NCBI GenBank assembly: GCA_009602725.1
Contig: WELB01000276.1
Location: forward strand, 23,153-37,263
Direction: 5' to 3'
Length of the DNA: 14,111 bases
Source: Spirogloea muscicola
Lineage: Eukaryota; Streptophyta; Zygnematophyceae; Spirogloeales; Spirogloeaceae
Shown here piece after piece: positions 1-9,778 of this stretch. The notes beneath the pieces are model-generated. The model made no database searches, was not told the DNA's origin, and saw only the letters and a program-made list of their open reading frames with translations. The position numbers and the translations under genes are program-made. Positions within the stretch are counted from its first letter, which is position 1; each line of letters starts with the position of its first letter.

Positions 1-2
1 GG

Positions 3-3000
3 GCCGCGGAGCCCGCTGCGAGGGAGGGCACCGCTGTCGAGCCGGCCGCCATTGAAGAGGCGCCGCCGCCGCCGCTCCCGCCGCCGGTTCCGACGGTGAC
101 GGCGGCGGCGGCGGCGGCGCCGAGCTTCAGCCCGCCGGAGTGCGAGGACATCCGCCGGCGCCTGCTGGCGTGGTACGACGCCGGGCACCGCACGCTGCCC
201 TGGCGCACCGCCGCCGCCGCCGCCGCCGCATCCGTCCGTGAGCCTGCCCTCTTGTTGAAAGCGCTCGTTGTGTCACGGGTGTGGTGGCCGCATTGCCATC
301 GTAGTCTCCTGTGAGGCCGTCGCGAGCAGCCATCGCATACTTGGTGGCGAGCTTTGCTGTGGGGTGTGCGGTGCTGCGCCTCCGCAGAGGATGTGCGGCC
401 ATGCTGCTGACCGCGCTCGCTAGCTAGACGGTGCCACCGTCTCTGGAGCCGCCAGTCTCGGCTGGAATGGGAACCAGATCCTTGCAGCTGCCAAGGCCCC
501 CACCGGGGTTTAGCATTCATGCAAGCCCGCAGGCAGGGAACCCCAACCCGAAACCTTGAGTCCTAGTCCCAGTGGAGACCCTCATGGTAGTCTGTCACTG
601 TTGGTGCTCTGCGCAGGGCGTCTGCGATGACCAGCGAGCGTACGAGGTGTGGGTCTCGGAGGTTATGCTGCAGCAGACGCGCGCGGCGACGGCGGCCAAG
701 TACTATCCGCGCTGGCTCTGCCGCTGGCCGACAGTGCAGGCCCTCGCTGCAGCCACTCAGGAGGTGCACGAAGTCATTGCTTGCTTGCTGCACTGTGCCC
801 TCCGGCGGCTCGTCCAAGTCCTGGCGGTGCGTGCTTATCTCGACGAGGATCGGGGGGATGATGTTCGTCGGGTTGACTGCCCGTGGCCCTGAGCTAACAC
901 CAAAATGTAGGTGGAGATATACTGTTAAAATGTAGGCTGGCTTTTGAGTCTCGAGACTGTGCAGCATATAGAGCCTGGAAGTAGGTGACCTCTAGGAGGA
1001 CTGCAGGTAAACAGCAGGCATAAGCAGGCTTCCAGCAAGTCATTGGCACGCCGTAGCTCGTGCGGCACCCGGCCTCCTCTGGCCACCAAATCTACAAGCG
1101 TCAGGCTTGTGTACCTGGTCCGAGCAATCTCGCCAGGCCTTTGAGCAGAGAGCACGGCGCAATGGCCATGGGTCAGGCAGCAGCTTCGTGGCCCCATTCT
1201 TCTGGACACTTGGCATCACGCCAAGGTGCAGTGGTGGTGGCCAGGGCCTTGGCATCACCAGGGTTGAGGGTTGAAGTAAAGAGGTCCCGTAAGAGACAGT
1301 GTTCAGGTCTTGGATTGTCAAGGTCACTGAGTTTCGGTCGTGGCTACCTTTACCATGTGTCTGAGGCCTTGTCAGAGGTATATGGCGGCACTGTCAGCCT
1401 TCCTCTTACTTGGGAGATGCTTCATTCGTTTGGAGGCGTGCCTTGCCTGTTGAAGCCATGGCAGCTTCGTTTGCCTGAGTGCAGGAGGTGAATGAAGAGT
1501 GGGCAGGCCTGGGTTACTATCGCCGCGCGCGCTTCCTCAGAGAGGTCAGGCGCTGGGCGTGGCCGCTCGCATGCATCCTCCTCGCTGATAACCGAGTGTA
1601 TGCCGCTCTGTCGGGGGGGGTCCTGCCCGCATTGCTGCACAGCCGCTTGCCGGCCATCCGGGTGTAGTCCAATAAAGCTGCACACAACCTCAGCCCCAAG
1701 CTCTGTGGTGACTGACTGTGTACTCAGTGCAGGGTGCCGTGTACATTGTGGAGAAGCTCGGCGGCTCCTTCCCTCGAGAACCTGAGGGCCTTCTCCAGAT
1801 CCCTGGCATTGGGCGCTACACTGCTGGCGCCATTGCGTCCATCGCCTTTCACCGGGTATTGCCCACAGCCCGACCACGGCACAGCCCGTCATGTGATCTC
1901 ACAAGGGGAGGCTTATAGCTCTTGATGCTGTGTCTGCAGAGGAGGCTTGATTATGGAAGAATTTTTGCTTATGGAAGGATATTAGGAAGCTTCATAATTG
2001 GCATACTAAGGTTGTAAACTGGGAGGTCAGGCATTCAGATTCTGAGTGTAGCTCTCGAATCCTAGCCTGGAGTGCACTCTGACGACCGCCTCCACCGCCA
2101 CTTGTTGATGGTGCCAGGCAGTGCCAGCCGTGGATGGTAACGTGGTGCGGGTCCTCTCGCGTCTGCGGGCAATCGCCACCGACCCCAAGGCGTCAGCTAC
2201 CGTGCAGCTCCACTGGTCGCTGGCGCAGGAGCTTGCGGGCAGCACGGGCGCCACGCGGCCCGGCGACTGGACTCAGGCGCTCATGGAGCTGGGGTCCACG
2301 CTGTGCACGCCCGCCGCGCCGCGCTGCGGTGTGTGCCCCGTCGCGCGGCACTGTGATGCTTTGCGGCTCTTGAAAGTGCAGTGGCCTGACGATCGTGACT
2401 GTGCCGGCAGTCAAAGGACCGCCGCTTGTGAACCTTCCGTGCAAGCCGACGAGGTCGTACGGCCGCACGCCATTGCTGTGACGGACTTTCCCGCCAGGAC
2501 CATCAAAGCGGCACCGCGGCAGGAGCACGTGGATGTATGCGTGGTGGAGATGCTAATCGGTTCCGGCACGTTCAGGAGTTCCACTGGGGTTGGGCGGCGA
2601 AGGCGAGATAGGCTTCCTGCAAGCGATGAGCGTGAAGGACAAGTGGAGCATGCTCGCAAACCTGTGTCCACGGCTCCCAGCAACACCTCCATGTTCCTGC
2701 TCGTGCAACGGCCGCCAGCAGGGCTCCTGGCAGGCCTGTGGGAGTTTCCGACTGTCCCTGTGCATGCGCACCAGGTCAAGAACGGCAGCAGGAGGGCGAA
2801 TGTTGACGCGTATGTGGCGTCTCTCGTGGGCCTGGATCTGACTCAGCAAGAAGAAGGCACTGTGATGAGGCGCGAGATTGTCGGCACCTACTTGCACCAG
2901 TTTTCACATATTCACCAGCGGATGGACGTGGATTGGCTGCTGCTGCAGGGGACAGGTGCAGACTGAAACTACTGGTGGACCCTTGCGTTAAGCCCCCTAA

Positions 3001-4588
3001 ATTGAATCTGAATTTCTGAATCACATGACACAAACCTTAGATTTTGCAACTGCAACAACGGGTTTGTGCCAGTCAATTACGGGTAAAATGGCCTGAGGTC
3101 AATCTTGATGTTCTTACTAGCTTGTGTAGCACACAAGCTTACAGGAGGGCCACAGGGTGTCATGGAGGCAGCAACACAACAGCAGGCAGTGAAGTGGGTG
3201 AGCAACACGCAGATGGCGGAACTTGGCATCACGGCTGGTGTCAGAAAGGTATTCCACAGAGCTTGCTTGCATCCTCAGAAGTGATGGGATGCTCTGCTGC
3301 TATTGATTTTATGCACCTCGCATTGCAGCACTTTCCAGGAAGCAACCTTGGGTTTGGACAAGCAAACACACCTTGGTGCCTCTTAAGAGCAGGGAGCTTA
3401 AAAGTATCTGCAGTCAAGTCCACAATGCATGCAGCATGTGCACGAGTTCAGCCCGGCCTGCTCCTCATCCTTCTTCTGATCGTTTTTGTACGTGGGAGGT
3501 GCCTCAGATATATGACATGGTATGCCAACATAAGTCCATGCCTTCAGAGCTACACAAGCAGGCCAGCAAAGGCACAAGCGAGAGCCAGCACAAAGACATT
3601 GTGCCAATTTCTGCCAATGAGCCTCTCGCAACTGGCGCACAGGCTTGCCTAGACCCAAAACCTCCTTGCACACAGCTTGTGTTCTGCCCTCAATGACACT
3701 TGCCTAAGTTCACCCCAATGTTTAGAATTTTGCCAGAGCTTCTTAAAAGCTCACTAGCACTCAGTAGGAAAATAAGCACTCAGTAGGAAAATAAGGGAGG
3801 GCTTACTACGGGGCAAAATTGCCCCCAAAGAATGGGGAAATTTGATACAATGAAGTGTTGGCAGCTCCACATGCCTTGGATTATTCACAGGCAGACCCGG
3901 ATTGGGGGAGCTTGGCATAAATATTGGCACGGATAATTGCTGATTATGCAGCAACCACATGGTGCAAAACAAAAAGCTCCTCAATTGACGCTCTGCTCAC
4001 ATGGGCACAAGGAGGCAGTGAGGGTCTCACATCTCTTCCGGAGCTGATGCATCACAACAGCTACAAGAAGCACGAGGCAGATAGTCAACCTCGTCCTAGT
4101 ATATACAGGCTTGGCACAGGAAGTTTTGGTCTCCTTGACAAGCTCTTGAGGCCCTGCACTTGATTGGATCACGGCTAGTGTGACACTTCCGTGTAACTGG
4201 CCAGGACATGGTGAACCCAACCAAGGAGGCCTCTTCCGACGTCCCCAATCGCGTCAAACAAGAGCGGGGTTGTCCTTTGACTGCCCACCAGCAGCAGATG
4301 TGCCACAATCTGCAAAATGCAGTCAAGCAAGGCGTGCTCTTGTCAATGTGAATGTGCCTTGCTTGCACAAGTCACAACATCACTAGCAATCAACAGGTGC
4401 AAGTTCAAAGTCTGGCAAGAGTGACCATGAATGCTTTGGATGGTGAAGAAGAGCAGCCAACCAAAGACGAATCTCAAAGGAGATGTAACCCTAGCAACTG
4501 TGGAGGTGACAACAACATGGCATTGACAGAAGCACTACATTCCGGACCTGCAGCACCAGGACTGCAATGTGAGCCTTCGGGAACTTAA
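3..4588 (+). CDS. MUTYH: A/G-specific adenine DNA glycosylase (MutY/MUTYH), 7 exons, 5' partial
   Basis: Base-excision repair enzyme that removes adenine mispaired with 8-oxoguanine, in the nucleus and/or organelles. Exons read as 3-233, 617-763, 1485-1544, 1733-1855, 2118-2955, 3145-3248 and probably 4397-4588; all junction phases agree. The frame is open to the window edge with no ATG, so the N-terminus lies upstream. Motifs in order: LPWR near 196-207; [10 protein letters not shown] with the catalytic Glu at 659-661; WAGLGYY in exon 3; the helix-hairpin-helix LPGIG-type motif ([13 protein letters not shown]) in exon 4; VDGNV with the catalytic Asp at 2133-2135; iron-sulfur cysteines C-X6-C-X2-C-X5-C at 2304-2354; then the MutT-like C-terminal domain with GLWEFP and the FSH loop at 2901-2909. 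Exon 6 ends LGITAGVRK, a usual MutY C-terminal signature. Identity is near certain. The exon 1 donor (234 or 238) and the last exon are less sure: phase favours 234, whereas 238 has the better donor sequence. Confidence 0.94.
234..616 (+). other. Intron 1 of the MutY gene
   Basis: Non-coding stretch between the exon ending in an alanine run and the exon starting [12 protein letters not shown]. The acceptor is a clear GCGCAG at 611-616. Short reading frames here contain no recognisable motif, and I see no RNA gene or mobile element. Confidence 0.7.
764..1484 (+). other. Intron 2 of the MutY gene
   Basis: A 721-base intron from the donor GAG|GTGCAC to the acceptor GTGCAG|GAG; both flanking exons are in phase 0. 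The join gives the [15 protein letters not shown] region typical of MutY. The sequence in between has only shadow reading frames. I see nothing else in it apart from a small perfect hairpin at 1209-1225. Confidence 0.8.
3249..4396 (+). other. Long last intron (probable) of the MutY gene
   Basis: About 1150 bases between the GVRK-ending exon 6 and the proposed last exon. It is AT-richer than the exons and holds a 19-base direct repeat at 3757-3794. One reading frame within 3044-3652 has a hydrophobic patch but no family resemblance, and it lies in frame behind exon-like sequence only by chance. A further small exon cannot be excluded. I see no gene of its own. Confidence 0.5.
3757..3794. repeat. 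19-bp tandem direct repeat, two copies
   Basis: The unit GCACTCAGTAGGAAAATAA occurs at 3757-3775 and again, identically and head to tail, at 3776-3794. It lies in the long last intron of the MutY gene. It is probably a small replication-slippage duplication. Confidence 0.9.
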
Positions 4589-4679
4589 GGACTTCGTCTC
4601 TTGATGGTAGATGAATACCAACAGGCAGCAGTGGCAACCAGCGATCGGGATATCTGTGGAGTCATGAAAGCTGGGTCAG

Positions 4680-7600
4680 TCAGTGGCAGGCAGATCTGCT
4701 GAAGGTCAAGAGGTCAGTAGATGATATGTAAAAGCATCCACCCCTTATCAGGAATCCAAGACAAACATCGTACCCAGAGCGTATGATAGCCTTGCGAAGG
4801 TCGTCAATGTCGTCGTCAAACGAGGGGAGCAGGGCAAAGGCGTCCATGTGCTTCTGCACCATGGGGATCTCGCTCAGCTTCACTGGAGGCAAAAGTACCA
4901 CAGGAAGCGTCAGCCCCCTACAGGGTGGAGAGGCTGGCTGCCAGACGACTTGTCAATGATTCTACACATGCAAATTACATCAAGTTAGATCCATGACAGG
5001 AGTGCTCGCCTGACAATCTACTTGTACATATAGAAGTAAAGAGAGACTCGCTGACCTGCAATTTCTAACTCATTAAACTGCTCATCTGATATGCTCTCTA
5101 GGCCAGCAGGCACTTTCTTGCCAAGCTCTGCCAGGACTTCTCCTGCATGGCGTCTGTCATGATGAAACGAATCCTGTCAGTCGGGTACAAGAGTCTGCCC
5201 AAGTCTGTGTAACAGCCATGAACAATCTGCAGTAGAGACTGCGAGAGACTGAGGCAAGGTACGGCGGAGAGCGAGGCCCCTTGGAACGTGCCTGGCATGC
5301 AACTTCAGAGCCGCTCTGAGCGAGTCGAGCGAGTCGAAGTCGCTCTCAGCGAGGACTTCCAGCGGGAGATGGCCGAGCAGAAAAGACTTGGCCATCCTCT
5401 TGCTGACCAGGTGCCTCACTGCTGTTAAGCCTTGAATGAGTGAACCTTCTGCCTGTACTCTGGTCAATGGGACCAGAGCGCTGATGCCAGCCATGACGTG
5501 CGACATAAGGCCGGACGCCGATAGACTGATCTGACCTTCCTGGATCCTGCGAAAGAAACCCAACACTCAGGTTGTTGATCAATTAAGGCAACTGCTACTT
5601 GGTTACAAACATTCAACAACCGGGCTAGGAATCTATACGTACCCAGAGGCAACACAAGATGGACTCCCCATCCACTCGGAGAGCCACAGCAGATCCTCCA
5701 AGTCCTTGCCTCCAGTGTCCTTGTCACCATCGCCAACGCCATCTGTCTTTCCCCATCGCGGCCACTCGTCGCCCACCTGCCATGCACCGCGGCCAGCGTC
5801 CTCCACCAATGCCACGGCCCGCTCCACGTCCACAAGGACACCCTGGATGGCCATGTCCACCAAACCCTCAAACTGATGAGGAGCTTCAGGAGGTATTCTG
5901 CTGCTGGGCACTGTTAATGGTCCCAGGGCTATCACGACCTCATCGTACAAGGCCTGCTCAAGGTGCGACAAGAGTGCCTCCAGCAGGTCTTCCTCCGAGG
6001 CTTCGTCCTTGTTGTGCTGTGTGGCTGCTATGTCTTCGTGCCAGTTGGTTGCTGTACCAAGGCCCGAGGAGAGGAGGGGGAGGTTTAAGCGTTCAAGCCT
6101 CGTCTGAGCTTCCTCGAGGAAGAGTTGCTCTCCAACAATCACAGCATCTTCAACTGCAGCCAACAAACACAGATCTTTCCACACTTTCAGTCGCTACCAA
6201 AAAGAAGCACATCCATTGCACAACAGCAAGACTGATTGTCCGATTGAGGGGCATGAACTTGGTCCTTACTTGACTACTCGTCGAGCCTTTGACAGTTAGA
6301 ATGTGGCATGCTTGGCTGTGGCAATGAGTTCACCTGATAATGTCGTAAATCCTGGCGGGGGTGCAAGGCCCTCAGCTGTCAGCCGGTCCATCATCCACAC
6401 CTTGACAAACTTGTCCACCTGAGAGCGGACTCCAGGAGCTTCTGTCAGACCAGGTAGACTTCCCTTGCTTCCTGCTACATTCTGCCCAGCATAGGCTGAC
6501 GACTCATCTGCTGCTTGCTGCCAGTTTTGGCCAAGGAATATGCGCAGCTCCGAGGCCGTGGCGTCACGTAGAAAGGCTGTCAGGCGCGCGAATGGCGGCG
6601 GCTGGCCGATGTAGGCAGACGTCCCAAGTCTGACGAGGTGGTCCAGCTGAATCTCCCGGCCTGCTTCGTCAACTGTGCCGCTCAGCAAGCCATGGCGCAA
6701 CAGCACTTGCCTGACCTCCTCCCTGTGAGAGACGGTTTTGATCTTCAGATATCAAGGTGATATGCTGCTCTCACCAATGTTAAGGTGCATGTCAACAGCC
6801 ACTTGCAACAGGATCAAGTCTAGCGTAAGAATATCTATTTGATCAATGATTTGATAGCAAGATAAAATGGAACTACAAGATCAAGAGAGGGACGAGCGAG
6901 AATGAGAAGTTGGCAGTATTGACCTTACAGCACTTCTTACAGAAGCAAAGAGACCAGCGTAAGTGGCAGTCTGCCCACTCGACCGCTCTGGCAGTCTCCA
7001 GCCCTTACTTCTGAGCTTCCGCTCCACTTGGGTAATGACTGCAGATGCAATCACTTGTCTTGCCGGTTCCAAGGCAGCATCACGCAGGTCCTCCCAGGGC
7101 CCAATCTCTGTCTTGAGATCCGACCCTGCTCCAGACCACAGCTGCAGAAGCACGGCACACGCCACTTATGTAGTAACGGGTGGGCCAGCCAGGATGTTGT
7201 CAGGCAGCGGCTACAATTGTCCATCGAGCATCGGCGTGAGCATGCTTAGTACCTGCCAAGAGACATCAACACCTTCTTGGAGCAACCAGGCAATGCCAGG
7301 GCCTGTTAAATGAGCTCCTTGGCAGATAGCTGCCTTGCCATCAAAGCCATGGCCAGAAGCTGCCGCACAGTCCTCATCGTGCCAACTTGATGGGCTGCCA
7401 AGCGCTGCAACAGCAGCATCTATGGGCTGCAGGACATCTGCCAACACCTCCTCTGATGGAAGTTCCTGCACTTCGAGAATACCACCCAAGCAGGAACATC
7501 TCAGAAAATGCAAAGGGTGCTTACCTGCAAAGCTTCCGTGTTCATTTGGGCCCTCAATAGGAGCTTAACAACTTGCAAATGCACGATGACTGCTATGAAT

Positions 7601-9670
7601 CTTACAGGGCATGAGTACCAGCGCTGTCCCAATAAGGTGAAGCATCTGCAGAGCTCGCAGCTGTGATCAATCTGACCTGGAGGGCAGCCAAGCAGGCGGC
7701 AACGAGTGGCAAGTAGACAAGTCTGATGCCCACGACCTTCTCTCGAAGTTGGCCAAGGTCAGCACCGAGGCTGATCCGCTCCTCCACACCATAGCTCCTG
7801 AGTGCGCTGATCACGCTCTTCTTGAAAGAGGACTTAACAGCGGGCCGTAGTGTAGCCTTGCTAGTAGCAACCGCGGCAGCTCTCCCAAGGGGCAGACCTG
7901 GCAAGAGACAGAGGATGCCAATAATTGCGCTTGTTCGCAAGAGCAACCTCCGGTGCTGTCCACTGGCAAGTAAGGTGGGTATGTTTAGGAAGCTACTGAG
8001 ACCAATCGCAAGCATGGCCATCTTGCCCCAAGCTGCATATGTCATACCGGCTTCTTTGATGCGATGATACAGGGCGTGAGCCTTGAGGTGCCACGTGGCG
8101 CCCCACAATCCAGCAAGCGGGATGTCCTCAAAGCTGGGATGCACTATTAGACCGGAGCTTTCCAGGTGCTGCCTCAGCTTTCGCCGTAGAAGATCATTCA
8201 TAAAGTTTAGGAGTTGCTGCAGTGTCATGTGTGAAAAGTCCTGCAGATTGAAAAGCTGATCAGAAGACTTGACATTGCACCTTAGCAAACTAGCGGGCCA
8301 ATTATACCTCTTACGCATCATACTTCTTACTCAAACATACCCTGTCTTCGATTGCTCTAGTTGAGATAATAGCATCTTGATAGGATGACCTCTCTATCAG
8401 AAAGCCCAAGGCGCCTTGCTTTATGTTGATTAAAGCCAAAGCCAAAGTCGCAGTCTTCCTACGAAACCATTGAGGTCACACATTTGTCCTTATGTGGCAG
8501 TATTGCAGTGTGGCTTTATTGTCATCAGTGTCTGCTCCTGTGAAGTAGCAGTAAATACCGCCGGGATTGGCTCGCCCATCTTCTGCAGGAGCTTGTACCG
8601 CAGGATTGCCGCCAGGCAGCATCGAGTCAGCATCGCCACGCTCACGCTCTCCCGCTTTTCCACCTCCAAACCAAAGCGCTGGAGGATCGCCAGACCCTGT
8701 CATGGGCAGGGAGAGAGTGAGGCGCAAATTAGGCAAGCAAACCAGATGTCAGCCAGGTGGCTCGCAGGCTTTAAACGATCACTCTCTATGTATGATACTC
8801 TGGGACTGCTCTTCCTGTTGTTGCAGCGCATGCAGTGTTGCTGGCATGCTGTAACAAGCATCAAGGTCCTCGTAGTCAAGACCTCTGCTTTAGTCTGCAA
8901 TCATGCTCTGGTCAACAAGGTCCTGACAAGCACAGGCAGCTGGAGTGGATGCAACTTGTACGAGGTACCAGATGTGAGGCAAATCAGATCTGCGTATGCT
9001 TGACCTATTGTATAGGTGCAAGGGAGCACCTCTGACTGCAACTGAGTTCTGTAACTATGCACAGTTTAGATTGCTCTACACGTATGTAGCATTGCATGTA
9101 CAAAGTGCACAAAAGTGAAGCCTACCTTCTCCTCGAGCAGGTCAACTTGTTCCTCGACGAGCTTCCCAGCCACGGCAAAGCATCGCGCCACAAAGCGCAG
9201 CTCGATGGAGTGTGCCGCCCATGCAGGCAGATGCATAGAGTTGGCCAGCAGAGCTACCTTGGACCTTCCGGCAGACAATCAGTCAGGCACAGATTCAGTA
9301 AGCTTGTCAACATCAGTCCATGCACTCCTACATCACTCTCGTTGAGCAGTCTCAAGAAGGAACTGCAACAGAGCTGCTGTCACAAAGCTAGCAAAAGATG
9401 GTGTACGAATATAACAGGGTCTGACAGTGATAAAATAGTAAGAGCAAGTGGGCTAGAGGGCAGGAGGAGGCAGCACCTGAGCTCCCCCAGGGTCAGCGAC
9501 TCCTCACGGAAGCCCTTTGCAAGCGACGCGCCAATAGTGGCGCACATCTCGTTCCACTTGACGACATCCCCAACCCACTGGCGCAGCTCCAGCAGGCGCC
9601 ACCCAAACGCGTTCTCCACCTTGTCCAAGCTGCGCACCATCACCTTCAGGTCCTTGGTGTTGATCGCCAT
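4680..9670 (-). CDS. Large multi-exon protein of unknown function, central membrane segments
   Basis: I do not recognise this protein. Exons in transcript order: 9670-9477, 9264-9126, 8696-8559, 8240-7677, 7563-7525, 7465-7253, 7141-6924, 6722-6334, 6153-5643, 5546-5288, 5173-5056 and 4882-4680 (stop TGA at 4682-4680). Together they give about 994 residues. Ten of eleven junctions have good GT-AG sites with agreeing phase. The 5288 donor (CAC|GTTCCA) is weak and may be misplaced. The N-terminus is helical and charged (about residues 1-157). Hydrophobic segments lie near residues 231-248 and 256-275, with a weaker one near 330-345, all in the 188-codon fourth exon. The rest is soluble and helix-rich, with a Gly/Asp/Lys-rich patch near 5690-5760. 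The start is taken as ATG at 9670-9668 because the frame is good from there. Upstream codons are also open back to an acceptor at 9690, so the N-terminus may be longer or joined to the neighbouring gene. Its end converges on the MutY gene. Confidence 0.72.
8241..8558 (-). other. Intron 3 of the unknown gene
   Basis: A 318-base intron from GCG|GTATTT to CTGCAG|GAC, phase 0 on both sides. It is AT-richer than the flanking exons. I see no other feature in it. Confidence 0.75.
8697..9125 (-). other. Intron 2 of the unknown gene
   Basis: A 429-base intron from AAG|GTAGGC to GACAG|GGT, phase 0 on both sides. Joining across it gives the smooth sequence DLLEEKGLAILQRFG. The + strand reading frames here show no motif, and I see nothing else. 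Confidence 0.75.
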
Positions 9671-9778
9671 TATACGACATAGCCTTTCCCACACTGCCAA
9701 TGCAGGACAACAAGCGAGGACATCAATAAGTCATCTACGTGTGGATCGGGGCTGCGTATCAGTATTTTATCCTGTGAC
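9671..9778 (-). other. Short spacer, or intron, between the two minus-strand genes
   Basis: Only about 108 bases separate the TGA ending the upstream frame (9781-9779) from the ATG at 9670. The spacer contains a good splice acceptor (TTGGCAG, just above 9690) that would extend the downstream frame with VWERLCRIM. This leaves little room for a terminator plus a promoter, so the two coding blocks may be one transcript. Confidence 0.5.

Noticed and set aside
96-98. GTG as start codon of the first MutY exon
   Set aside because: The frame is open upstream to the window edge, and a nuclear gene is expected to start at ATG, so the true start lies outside the window.
1209-1225. Perfect hairpin CTTGGC-ATCAC-GCCAAG, plus CTTGGCATCAC recurring near 1249 and 3222 and a similar stretch near 4165
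   Set aside because: The stem is only six pairs. An 11-base word repeated in introns and one exon is too short to call a repeat family.
1613-1620. Run of eight G
   Set aside because: Lies in an intron. It is a simple homopolymer with no supporting structure.
3044-3652. A 202-codon + strand reading frame with a hydrophobic patch
   Set aside because: It has no convincing start and no family resemblance. It overlaps MutY exon 6 in another frame. The hydrophobic run comes from CTC/CTT-rich intron sequence.
5659-6273. A 204-codon proline/arginine-rich + strand frame
   Set aside because: It is antisense to the exon 6153-5643 of the unknown gene, which has phase-consistent splice sites.
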